Below the pieces are notes generated by a model. The model had not been told where the DNA came from. It saw nothing but the letters and a program-made list of their open reading frames with translations, and did no database searches. Below, in pieces: positions 49,110 to 56,660 of a stretch of DNA of 64,000 nt; positions within the stretch are counted from its first letter, which is position 1, and every line of letters starts with the position of its first letter. The position numbers and the translations under genes were made by a program. Location of the stretch: assembly GCA_947175325.1 (NCBI GenBank), contig CAMWME010000003.1, forward strand, positions 100,770 through 164,769. Direction: 5' to 3'. This DNA is from an uncultured Clostridia bacterium (GTDB taxonomy: Bacteria > Bacillota > Clostridia > Christensenellales > Borkfalkiaceae).

Positions 49110-49685
49110 TTAATGCTTCTTTAAATCAATAATTTTATAGCAAAAATACGTACCGGCGGTAATGGAGTTATCGTCATAGTAGAAAAACGCAAGCTTATCA
49201 AAACAAAGCGATTTAGGCATCGGTCGAGTGATAAGCTCCTCATATGCGCGAACGTAATTCTCATAAGGGGCTTTACCTATGGCAATAGTCATATGAAATA
49301 TATAGTCGTTATCGTGCTCTGCGGGGCAAGGACCAAATCTGTCCGTGAGTTTATTGAAAAAGCGTTTTTGTAACGCATCAAGCTCCTCCGTCCTCGTTGC
49401 GCGAAGCGCCATAACACCGGACGGTGTGCCACCAATAGCGTTGTTGGGTGATAAGACAAGTTTTTCAAACGGAATCGTCATTTGAGATACGGTTGAGCCA
49501 AACTCATCAAAAAATTTCTCAAATTCGCCAATATCGTTAATTACGAAAGTCTGTTTTAACGAAACGTGAAACGGCAGGCGAGCCATTTCGAAACCCGTGT
49601 TTCCAAGCCTATTCGCTTCCAACATCAGCTTTGCCCCACAGTTTTGTGTATCGGTATTCCCGACAAGTACGATAGTTGCTTTCAT
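49110..49685 (-). CDS. 2H phosphoesterase (2'-5' RNA ligase-like)
   Basis: 191 aa from ATG 49685, with AAGGAG upstream. The two catalytic motifs are LPFHVSLKQTF (H-x-S) and FHMTIAIGK (H-x-T), spaced as in the 2H superfamily. Members hydrolyse or form cyclic phosphodiester or 2'-5' bonds in RNA; ThpR/LigT-type proteins act on tRNA fragments. The gene sits behind a promoter, a Thr-rich leader peptide and a terminator that looks like an amino-acid attenuator. An RNA-repair role is inferred. Confidence 0.75.
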   Translation of the reverse strand: MKATIVLVGNTDTQNCGAKLMLEANRLGNTGFEMARLPFHVSLKQTFVINDIGEFEKFFDEFGSTVSQMTIPFEKLVLSPNNAIGGTPSGVMALRATRTEELDALQKRFFNKLTDRFGPCPAEHDNDYIFHMTIAIGKAPYENYVRAYEELITRPMPKSLCFDKLAFFYYDDNSITAGTYFCYKIIDLKKH

Positions 49686-49714
49686 TGTTTTCTCCTTCTT
49701 TATATGCATTTCAT

Positions 49715-49742
49715 AAAAAAAGCTCGGCACAAAATGCCGAGC
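49715..49742 (-). terminator. leader terminator of the attenuator
   Basis: Minus-strand GCTCGGCA, loop TTTTG, TGCCGAGC, then TTTTTTT. It lies 30 nt before the 2H gene start codon and after its promoter. Confidence 0.85.
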
Positions 49743-49845
49743 GCAAATAATATGACGATTATAGAATCGGCATACGCACTCGGCAAATATTCGTAGTAGT
49801 AGTTATAGTCGTCAAATATGTCATACCGAATTTGGCGTAAGCCGA
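49735..49845 (-). promoter_or_regulatory. threonine-codon transcription attenuator
   Basis: Segment 1 (49845-49835, TCGGCTTACGC) pairs with segment 2 (49777-49767, GCGTATGCCGA) at 10 of 11 positions. Segment 2 (49785-49775, TGCCGAGTGCG) pairs with segment 3 (49745-49735, TGCGCTCGGCA). Segment 3 pairs with segment 4 in the terminator. These are the three mutually exclusive stems of a classical attenuator. A Thr-rich leader peptide ends inside segment 2. Confidence 0.7.
49759..49824 (-). CDS. leader peptide rich in Thr and Ile
   Basis: 21 codons from ATG 49824 to TAA 49761-49759. The peptide begins M-T-Y-L-T-T-I-T-T-T-T-N-I, with seven Thr and three Ile codons, like the E. coli thrL peptide. 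AAAGGAGG (49854-49847) lies 22 nt upstream; a small GGC/GCC hairpin in between could bring it closer. Confidence 0.6.
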   Translation of the reverse strand: MTYLTTITTTTNICRVRMPIL

Positions 49846-49866
49846 CCTCCTTTAAAGATTAAAGCT

Positions 49867-49895
49867 ATTGTAAACTTCCACATTAAAAAAGTCAA
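49867..49895 (-). promoter_or_regulatory. promoter of the attenuated 2H transcript
   Basis: Minus-strand TTGACT (49895-49890), 17-nt spacer, TACAAT (49872-49867). Confidence 0.7.
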
Positions 49896-49949
49896 TGATT
49901 TAATGAGACGTTATAGCAAAACGGTTTATACTGCATTAGGCGCTACTTT

Positions 49950-50315
49950 TTAAATCACCGTATAACCGTTTTGGGATAGTAATTTCAAAGCCCGTTCGAA
50001 ATCTTTTTCTTTTACTAAAATGTAGTCCGTGTTATAGGTTGAAACCGCGAAAATCCCGATTTTGTTTTCGGCAAGTATCGTAGATATTTTAGACAGAATT
50101 CCGATTAAAGAGAAATCGAGAACGCCTTGTATTTTAAAACCCTTCCACCCGTCCTCGCGCGCAACGGTATTTTGCGGCGCATCGCAAGTTTTGCACACCA
50201 AAGAAATTTCCTCGTCGGTTTTCCCAACGAAATAAAATTCTTTATTTAAGTCGATATCCGTTTCCGATTTAACCTTGCAAACCGTTAAATCGTAAGGCAA
50301 TTTTTTCAGTTCCAT
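49950..50315 (-). CDS. ACT-domain protein
   Basis: 121 aa. It matches the two-ACT-repeat, CASTOR-like small proteins: the N-terminal LPYDLTVCKVKSETDIDLNKEFYFVGKTDEEISLVC strand set and GVLDFSLIGILSKISTILAENKIGIFAVSTYNTDYILVKEKDFERALKLL, the typical ligand-binding ACT fold. It probably senses an amino acid. It starts 9 nt after the next upstream gene. Confidence 0.82.
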   Translation of the reverse strand: MELKKLPYDLTVCKVKSETDIDLNKEFYFVGKTDEEISLVCKTCDAPQNTVAREDGWKGFKIQGVLDFSLIGILSKISTILAENKIGIFAVSTYNTDYILVKEKDFERALKLLSQNGYTVI

Positions 50316-50323
50316 AATAACGC

Positions 50324-50902
50324 CTATACCACCTTAATCTTAGAAATATCAAAATCCGCTTTTTTTAAAACGCGCCTTAGCTCTGCGCCCAATACGCCGT
50401 CCATCTCTTCAGTTATATAAACTTCGCCGTCAAAACCGCCCGATAAAATCCTTTCAAGAATTTCGTTTTTATACTGAAAATCTATTAAAGTACTGCTCCA
50501 CTCTCCACTCATTTTAACGGAGTTACTTAAACTCTCTTTTGCAGAAAGTGTAATATCTTTCATAAGAAAAATGCAGCCGGATACTTGTTTAGTTTTTTTA
50601 TCGTGGAAATCGTAAATACTCGCTTTCCCCGCATGGCTGTGTTTCGTAATAAAAAGTACTTTTATGGTATCGTATTTATCCTTTTTCCAAATCCAATATT
50701 TGCGGTAAACTACCCCGTCCTTTTTCAATATTACGTAGTTGCTTTTATGTATAACGAATAAAAACGCCAAAACAAAAACTGCAACGAATATATAATATAA
50801 CGGCTGTTCAATCGCAAAATATATACTCACACCGACAATAGCTAACAATAGCCAATTGACGATAGTTTGTATTATGCTTAATTTACTTCTTAAAACGAAC
50901 AT
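50324..50902 (-). CDS. membrane protein with two N-terminal helices
   Basis: 192 aa from ATG 50902 (AGGTG 8 nt upstream). Two membrane helices (IIQTIVNWLLLAIVGVSIYF and LYYIFVAVFVLAFLFVI) precede a cytosolic PH-like domain (VVYRKYWIWKKDKYDTIKVLFITKHS). Function unknown. It is followed closely by the ACT gene. Confidence 0.7.
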   Translation of the reverse strand: MFVLRSKLSIIQTIVNWLLLAIVGVSIYFAIEQPLYYIFVAVFVLAFLFVIHKSNYVILKKDGVVYRKYWIWKKDKYDTIKVLFITKHSHAGKASIYDFHDKKTKQVSGCIFLMKDITLSAKESLSNSVKMSGEWSSTLIDFQYKNEILERILSGGFDGEVYITEEMDGVLGAELRRVLKKADFDISKIKVV

Positions 50903-51001
50903 TCCGCAAACACCTCGTAAAAATTTTACCACAACGGTAAACCTTCGTCAAGGCGGGGCGGTTTTTAGACAATTTAAATGGAAAAATTTTCCTCTCTCCT
51001 C

Positions 51002-51030
51002 TGTACAAAAGAAAATAAATATGTTATAAT
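51002..51030 (+). promoter_or_regulatory. extended -10 promoter
   Basis: TGTTATAAT (51022-51030) is an extended -10 box. The -35 match (TGTACA, 51002-51007) is weak. Confidence 0.65.
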
Positions 51031-51066
51031 GTGGGCATAATAAATTTAAACGGAGATTTTTTTATT

Positions 51067-51867
51067 ATGGAAATGAAAGATTTCAGACTTGACGGAAAAA
51101 TCGCACTCGTTACGGGCGCGTCGTACGGCATCGGCTTTGCAATTGCCATGGGCTTTTCCAAGGCGGGCGCAACGATAGTTTTCAACGATATTAATCAAGA
51201 GCTTGTCGATAAAGGTCTTGCCGCTTACAAGGCGGAAGGCGTAAAAGCTTACGGCTACGTTTGCGACGTTACCGACGAAGAAGGCGTCAACGCAATGGTT
51301 AAAAAGATTGAAAAAGAAGTCGGCGTTATTGATATCCTCGTAAACAACGCGGGCATAATCAAGCGTATCCCTATGTGCGAGATGACTGCCGCTCAGTTCA
51401 GACAAGTTATTGATATTGACCTCAACGGTCCCTTTATCGTGTCCAAGGCGGTTATCCCTTCGATGATTAAAAAGGGTCACGGCAAGATTATCAATATCTG
51501 CTCGATGATGTCCGAGCTCGGCCGCGAAACCGTATCCGCATACGCTGCTGCAAAGGGCGGCTTGAAGATGCTCACCAAGAACATTTGCTCCGAATACGGC
51601 GAATACAACATTCAGTGCAACGGCATTGGACCCGGCTATATCGCAACCCCTCAGACTGCACCTCTTCGTGAAAAGCAGCCCGACGGCAGCCGTCACCCCT
51701 TCGACAGCTTTATTATTGCAAAGACTCCCGCCGGCAGATGGCTTGAAGCGGACGAGCTTTCGGGCCCCGCAGTGTTCCTTGCTTCCGACGCGTCGAACGC
51801 AGTCAACGGACATATCCTCTACGTTGACGGCGGCATCCTCGCTTATATCGGCAAACAGCCCAAATAA
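51067..51867 (+). CDS. SDR dehydrogenase, gluconate 5-dehydrogenase-like
   Basis: 266 aa from ATG 51067. TGASYGIGFAIA (cofactor loop), NNAGIIKRIPM, SMMSELGRETVSAYAAAKGG (catalytic Ser-Tyr-Lys) and GPGYIATPQTAPLRE are the blocks of gluconate 5-dehydrogenase and related sugar-acid SDRs. It would interconvert a keto sugar acid and its alcohol with NAD(P). A GGAG site lies 10 nt before the ATG. A terminator follows. Confidence 0.85.
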   Translation: MEMKDFRLDGKIALVTGASYGIGFAIAMGFSKAGATIVFNDINQELVDKGLAAYKAEGVKAYGYVCDVTDEEGVNAMVKKIEKEVGVIDILVNNAGIIKRIPMCEMTAAQFRQVIDIDLNGPFIVSKAVIPSMIKKGHGKIINICSMMSELGRETVSAYAAAKGGLKMLTKNICSEYGEYNIQCNGIGPGYIATPQTAPLREKQPDGSRHPFDSFIIAKTPAGRWLEADELSGPAVFLASDASNAVNGHILYVDGGILAYIGKQPK

Positions 51868-51907
51868 GCGTTCCGCTTAACTAAGTATTTTAAACTCAAA
51901 AAAAATA

Positions 51908-51943
51908 AAGCCCGCGCGACACAAGTCGCGCGGGCTTCTTTTA
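51908..51943. terminator. bidirectional intrinsic terminator
   Basis: AAGCCCGCGCGAC pairs with GTCGCGCGGGCTT between converging genes, with A and T tracts on the two sides. Confidence 0.85.
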
Positions 51944-51960
51944 ATAAATGCATTAAAACC

Positions 51961-53127
51961 TTATAGGCTTTTCTTCAAAATTTCAGTTATCTCTTCATAG
52001 GTCAAAACCTTGTAGCCGCCGTCCATTGTAAGGGTTGCGTCGGCAATCCCTTCAATCATTTCGGGCGTTGCGCCGAGGTCGGTCAAATTCATAACCAAGC
52101 CTATGCTCTTCATCCACTCTTCCATTGCCTTTAAGCCCGCCTTTGCAACTTCCTCGTCGGACTTGCCCGCGGGGTTCACGCCCCACACGGTTTCGGCAAA
52201 CCTTTTAAAGCGGTGCAAACCGTACGGCAAAATGTAATTGTAATAAGGCATAGTAACTGCGGCAAGCGTCATACCGTGCGTTGCGTCGGTGTACGCGCCC
52301 ACGGCTTGCCCGAGCATATGCACTTCCCAGTCGGTAGTTTTGCCCTTAGCAATAAGCGTGTTCAACGCCCAAGTCGCCGTCCACATAATGTTCGAACGCG
52401 CCTCGTAGTCGGTCGGGTTCTTCACCGCGATATTCGCGCTGTTTATCAGCGAGCGCATAAGCCCTTCCGCGATATAGTCCGAAGTGTTGTCGTCCTCGCC
52501 CGAAAGGTATTGCTCTAAGATATGGCACATAATGTCGTACACGCCCGCCACCATTTGGTACTTGGGCAAGGTGTAAGTAAATTCGGGGTTCAAAATCGAA
52601 AACTTAGGGAAAACCTCTTCGCCGAAAACGTGCCCTATTTTTAACTTCAATTCGCGGTTGGTTATAACGGCGCCGCCGTTCATTTCACTGCCCGTGCCCA
52701 CCATCGTCAAAACGCAGCCTACGGGCACCACCTTGCACTTTACGTCCTCGAACTTGTCGTAGTATTCGTCCCACGGGTCACCCTTCAAATGCACCGAAAC
52801 GGACACAGCCTTTGCGTAGTCGCACACCGAGCCGCCGCCCACGGCAAGAATTAAGTCAGCCTTAGCCTTCCTTGCACGGGCAACACCTTCCAAAAGCTTT
52901 TCGTACGTGGGATTAGGCATAACGCCCGCATCCTCGTAAACCTTCTTCCCGCACTCCGATAAAATAGAAATTACCTTATCGTAAATGCCGTTCTTCTTTA
53001 TCGAGCCGCCTCCGTAAACGAGCAAAATATTTTTGCCGTACTTTTTAAGCTCCTCTTTAAGCCCGTCAAGCGCGTCTTTACCGAAGTAAAGCTTCGTCGG
53101 ATTGCAGTAAGTAAAATTTCCTAACAT
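51961..53127 (-). CDS. iron-containing alcohol dehydrogenase (butanol dehydrogenase type)
   Basis: 388 aa. YGGGSIKKNGIYDKV and LAVGGGSVCDYAKAVSV form the nucleotide site. Metal ligands are in MVAGVYDIMCHILEQYLSG and DATHGMTLAAVTMPYYNYILPYGLHRF. The family reduces aldehydes such as butanal with NAD(P)H. It is followed upstream by cls at 13 nt spacing, so the two may share a transcript. Confidence 0.9.
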   Translation of the reverse strand: MLGNFTYCNPTKLYFGKDALDGLKEELKKYGKNILLVYGGGSIKKNGIYDKVISILSECGKKVYEDAGVMPNPTYEKLLEGVARARKAKADLILAVGGGSVCDYAKAVSVSVHLKGDPWDEYYDKFEDVKCKVVPVGCVLTMVGTGSEMNGGAVITNRELKLKIGHVFGEEVFPKFSILNPEFTYTLPKYQMVAGVYDIMCHILEQYLSGEDDNTSDYIAEGLMRSLINSANIAVKNPTDYEARSNIMWTATWALNTLIAKGKTTDWEVHMLGQAVGAYTDATHGMTLAAVTMPYYNYILPYGLHRFKRFAETVWGVNPAGKSDEEVAKAGLKAMEEWMKSIGLVMNLTDLGATPEMIEGIADATLTMDGGYKVLTYEEITEILKKSL

Positions 53128-53140
53128 AATTCACCTCTTA

Positions 53141-54709
53141 TTACATTAACGGCGAAAGCAGTTTTAAAAACGCCGCAATCACCGCGCTAAACCAATTCTG
53201 TTTAGTGTTCGTCGTTTGCCCGCCGCGTGCAAAGACCTCGTCAAAGTCCTTCTCTACGGCCTCTATTAAAGTTTTGTCGTCCGAGTAAACGCCGTTATCG
53301 AACTCTTGATAGAACGCGCGCATATCGAGGTTTACCGAGCCCACGACGGCGCAGTGCTCTGTCAGCATAACCTTGCTGTGCACGAACTCACCGCTCGAAT
53401 AATAAACCTTAACCCCGCTCTTAATAAGCTTAATAGCGTTGGCTTGCGTTACGCGGTACAAGTATCTGTAATCGGGCACCCCGGGCAAAATAAGCCTTAC
53501 GTCCACACCCGCTTTCGCCTTATCTTTTAAAGCCTTCGTCATCACGCTGTCGGGCACGAGATAGGGCGACATTATGTAAAGCTTTTTGCTCGCCTTTTCG
53601 ATAACGCGCATATAAAGGTTACGGCAAATCGGCTCTTTAATCTCCGGCCCGCCCGCGTAGGGCACGACGGTTGATTTGTTTAAGCTTCTGTCGTAGTTGT
53701 CTATGTATTTGGTGTAGTCCAGCTTTTCGTTCGTGGCGAACTCCCAATGCCGCATAAAGGTCAGCGAAAGCCCGTCCACAGCCGCGCCGTCAAGGCGCAA
53801 GCCGCTGTCCTTCCAAATGCCTTCCATTTTGCGTTGGTTGGCGCAGTCGTCAATCATATTGAACCCGCCGACGTAACCCGTCTTACCGTCCACCACCACG
53901 ATTTTTCTGTGGTCGCGGTAATTCAAGCCGAAGTAAAAGGGCGAAGCGAGCCTTGAAAAAGTCTTTAATTTAACGCCAGTAAGCTTAATTCTTTTTTTCG
54001 CCGAGGAAGAAAGCACGCCCGCCGAACCCACGTCGTCGTACATAAGCCGAACTTCCACGCCTTCGGCAACCTTGCGCCTAAACACCGAAACCAGCCTATC
54101 CAAAAACACTCCGTCCGCAAGGATAAAGAACTCCATAAACACGAACTTTTCGGCGGCGTCGATGCGGGCAATAATGTTGTCCATAGCCGCTTTGGCGTAG
54201 GGGTAATATTTTAAATCGGTGTTGGAATAGGGCACGAACCCGCCCGCGCGGTACAAATACTCGCAGTCGGCTTTCACCTCGGGCGAGCACTTCCGAACTT
54301 GGAACTCGCCGACAAGCGGCTCTGCCTTCTTTGAAATTTTTGAAAATTTTAGTCTATGAATTCCGTAGCAAACGGCTTTTCTGGAAAGTGCGTAAATAAA
54401 AAAGCCTAACCCGCAAGACAAAACGAAAAGCACGGTCCAGCTTATGCGCGACTGTAAGTCGGGCTCGTATATCAGCACGTATACGATAGAAACCGCGGTA
54501 AGCCCCATGCACACGTACCAAAAGATAGGCGCGTACCAGCACGCCAAGCCGTACAAAGCGATAATAAGGCTCAACTGCGCGACGATAAAAAGGTCGCTTA
54601 GCACCGCGCTTAAACCGGTACCGAACCCTACCCAAGATTTATGTATTCTCTTTACTTCGTATCTGCGGTGCTGTAAATATCTTCGCAGTCGTAAAAACGC
54701 CTTGTCCAC
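53141..54709 (-). CDS. cls: cardiolipin synthase
   Basis: 522 aa from GTG 54709. Three N-terminal membrane helices precede two phospholipase-D (HKD) domains: YRDHRKIVVVDGKTGYVGGFNMID near 270 and FVHSKVMLTEHCAVVGSVNLDMRAFYQEFDNG near 440. It makes cardiolipin from phosphatidylglycerol in the membrane. The -10 box ends 7 nt before GTG, so the mRNA seems leaderless. Confidence 0.93.
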   Translation of the reverse strand: MDKAFLRLRRYLQHRRYEVKRIHKSWVGFGTGLSAVLSDLFIVAQLSLIIALYGLACWYAPIFWYVCMGLTAVSIVYVLIYEPDLQSRISWTVLFVLSCGLGFFIYALSRKAVCYGIHRLKFSKISKKAEPLVGEFQVRKCSPEVKADCEYLYRAGGFVPYSNTDLKYYPYAKAAMDNIIARIDAAEKFVFMEFFILADGVFLDRLVSVFRRKVAEGVEVRLMYDDVGSAGVLSSSAKKRIKLTGVKLKTFSRLASPFYFGLNYRDHRKIVVVDGKTGYVGGFNMIDDCANQRKMEGIWKDSGLRLDGAAVDGLSLTFMRHWEFATNEKLDYTKYIDNYDRSLNKSTVVPYAGGPEIKEPICRNLYMRVIEKASKKLYIMSPYLVPDSVMTKALKDKAKAGVDVRLILPGVPDYRYLYRVTQANAIKLIKSGVKVYYSSGEFVHSKVMLTEHCAVVGSVNLDMRAFYQEFDNGVYSDDKTLIEAVEKDFDEVFARGGQTTNTKQNWFSAVIAAFLKLLSPLM

Positions 54710-54716
54710 GGTAAAA

Positions 54717-54745
54717 ATTATAGCACTTCAAGTCAGCCCGTGCAA
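54717..54745 (-). promoter_or_regulatory. promoter giving a leaderless cls mRNA
   Basis: Minus-strand TTGCAC (54745-54740), 17-nt spacer, TATAAT (54722-54717), then 7 nt to the start codon. Confidence 0.7.
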
Positions 54746-54761
54746 TAGGTTTTTTAAAATT

Positions 54762-55313
54762 TCACACGCCTTTTAAATCGAAATCTACGGCTCCGCTTTC
54801 GGTGTTATAAAGCGCGCCCAAAACTTGCAAGCCGTCAACATTTAACGCCCGCTCTATTTTCAAAACACTTTGTTTGATATTCAAAACGCTTGCCTTTACC
54901 GCGTCCCGCTCCTCTCCGATAGCTTGCCGAATTTCGTCGGTAATAAACCCGACGAACCCGCCGTTTTTCTCCGTTGCCGCGCCAACCGCGCCGCACTGCG
55001 TGTGCCCCAGCACTACCACCAAATTACAGCCCAAATGCTCCACGGCGTACTCGATACTGCCAAGCTGGTGGTTGTCAATTACGTTGCCCGCAACGCGAAT
55101 AACGAACAGCTCCCCCAGCCCCGCCGAAAAGATATATTCGGGAATAACCCTCGAATCCGAACAGCTTACGATAACCGCGTACGGCTTTTGTCCGTACTTG
55201 CTGGTACGTAAACGAATTTCGGGCGAAATATCGCCCGAACCCTTCTTTGCGTTTAAATAATCTTTGTTCCCCGCCTTCAACCTTTCCAAAGCGGTCATAC
55301 TTTCCTTTTGCAT
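54762..55313 (-). CDS. beta-carbonic anhydrase
   Basis: 183 aa. Zinc ligands are in VSCSDSRVIPEYIF (Cys, with the Asp-Arg pair) and GHTQCGAVGAA (His and Cys). It interconverts CO2 and bicarbonate in the cytoplasm. ATG lies 6 nt after the -10 box, so the mRNA seems leaderless. Confidence 0.93.
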   Translation of the reverse strand: MQKESMTALERLKAGNKDYLNAKKGSGDISPEIRLRTSKYGQKPYAVIVSCSDSRVIPEYIFSAGLGELFVIRVAGNVIDNHQLGSIEYAVEHLGCNLVVVLGHTQCGAVGAATEKNGGFVGFITDEIRQAIGEERDAVKASVLNIKQSVLKIERALNVDGLQVLGALYNTESGAVDFDLKGV

Positions 55314-55319
55314 ATAATT

Positions 55320-55382
55320 ATTGTAACAAAAACCGCCCTCACTGTCAATATAAAAGCCGCTACGCGAAGTAGCGGCTTTTTG
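55320..55382 (-). promoter_or_regulatory. terminator-promoter cassette, copy 1
   Basis: A terminator stem (AAAGCCGCTAC/GTAGCGGCTTT, 55350-55382) is followed by TTGACA (55348-55343), 17 nt, TACAAT (55325-55320). It ends the 370-aa gene and starts the carbonic anhydrase gene. Confidence 0.8.
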
Positions 55383-55406
55383 TATTCTTTTCTGTGCAAA
55401 CTAATA

Positions 55407-56519
55407 TTACGATATCGGCGGCGGCAAGGGAATGCATTTAATCCAATTTGCATGAAGGGTCGTATCTCCGCTAATAAATGCACCTGCTTCTGCGGGCGTT
55501 TCAAAATCTTCGTCCAAATACCAGCCCGCAAAGCCCCAACCGTCCACGTCTTCCACCTCGGGCAATTCCGCGGGCAACATTATCGCGTTTGAAATATCTG
55601 CGGGTGCCGTTCCGTGTCCGTGCATATCAAAAGTAATGGTATAACCGGGTTTCACCGGCCGGCTGGCTTGTTCCCACTTTGCATGAAGGGTCGTGTCATC
55701 GTTAATAATTGCGCCGGCTTCTGCGGGCGTTTCAAAGTTTTCGTCTAAATACCAGCCTACAAAAGTCCAACCGTCCACGTCTTCTACCGTAGGCAATTCC
55801 GCGGGCAGCGTCTCAGTATCTATAATATCTGCGGGCGCGTCCCCGTGCCCGTGCATATCGAAGGTAATGTTAAAGTCGGGGTGCGGGGGAATGGGTATTT
55901 GTACCCACAATGCGTGAAGGGTCGTATCTTCAATAATGGTTGCGCCGGCTTCTGCGGGCGTTTCAAAGTTTTCGTCTAAATACCAGCCGGCAAAAAGCCA
56001 ACCGTCCACGTCTTCCACCTCGGGCAATTCCGCGGGCAGCGCCGTAGCGTCCGTAATATCTGCGGGCGCGGTTCCGTGGTCGTGCATATCGAAAGTAATG
56101 GTATACTTATCCTCTTGCGGGAGAAGGGGTTCCTCTTCCTCCCAAATTGCGTACAGCTTTACGGGGCTTTCGGCGTCCTTGGGAATAGTAACGGTCCAAC
56201 CGCCTTCACCGTCGGGGGTCGTGCTTAAACCCTTTAACTCGTACCCGTCACGCTTTAACGCGTCCCTTAATGCCGCCTTTTCTTCGTCCGTAAAGGTGTA
56301 GCTGTTGTTTTCGTCCAGCACGAACGTCATATTATTATAAGTGCCCGTGCCGCCGTTAACTTCTATCGTTACGGTGATTTTGTCGGTATTGTCATCGGGC
56401 GTGTTGTTACCGAACACGCCGCACGCAAACAGCACACCCGCATAAATTGCAAGAAAGCCTACAATAGCCACTACTATGGCTATTATCGCGCTTACGTCGG
56501 GTTTCTTCTTATCTGCCAT
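55407..56519 (-). CDS. surface protein with InlB B-like repeats
   Basis: 370 aa. There is one N-terminal membrane helix (about 11-34, signal-anchor type), then four domains of the Flg_new/InlB-B kind. The last three are near-identical ~75-residue repeats: YTITFDMHDHG, ADITDATALPAELPEVEDVDGW, FAGWYLDENFETPAEAGA and DTTLHALW. These beta-grasp repeats occur in surface adhesins. AGGAGG lies before the ATG. A terminator-promoter cassette lies on each side. Confidence 0.85.
   Translation of the reverse strand: MADKKKPDVSAIIAIVVAIVGFLAIYAGVLFACGVFGNNTPDDNTDKITVTIEVNGGTGTYNNMTFVLDENNSYTFTDEEKAALRDALKRDGYELKGLSTTPDGEGGWTVTIPKDAESPVKLYAIWEEEEPLLPQEDKYTITFDMHDHGTAPADITDATALPAELPEVEDVDGWLFAGWYLDENFETPAEAGATIIEDTTLHALWVQIPIPPHPDFNITFDMHGHGDAPADIIDTETLPAELPTVEDVDGWTFVGWYLDENFETPAEAGAIINDDTTLHAKWEQASRPVKPGYTITFDMHGHGTAPADISNAIMLPAELPEVEDVDGWGFAGWYLDEDFETPAEAGAFISGDTTLHANWIKCIPLPPPIS
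55440..56110. repeat. three near-identical ~240-bp coding repeats
   Basis: Units near 55440-55640, 55670-55870 and 55910-56110 are almost the same at DNA level and encode the InlB-B-like repeats. Confidence 0.8.
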
Positions 56520-56595
56520 AAAATTGTCCTCCTACGTAATCAGAGTACCGTTATAATATAACTTTACTCGTTTAACAAAAAACTATTCTAATTTA

Positions 56596-56658
56596 ATTGT
56601 AACAAAATTTGGCCTTACTGTCAATGAAAAAAGCCGCTACGAGGTGTAGCGGCTTTTT
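56596..56658 (-). promoter_or_regulatory. terminator-promoter cassette, copy 2
   Basis: A terminator stem (AAGCCGCTAC/GTAGCGGCTT, 56625-56658) is followed by TTGACA (56624-56619), 17 nt, TACAAT (56601-56596). Confidence 0.8.
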
Positions 56659-56660
56659 GC

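Noticed and set aside
49236..49262. Further copy of the dispersed repeat in the 2H gene
   Set aside because: Only GCGCATATGAG on one side matches; too weak to count.
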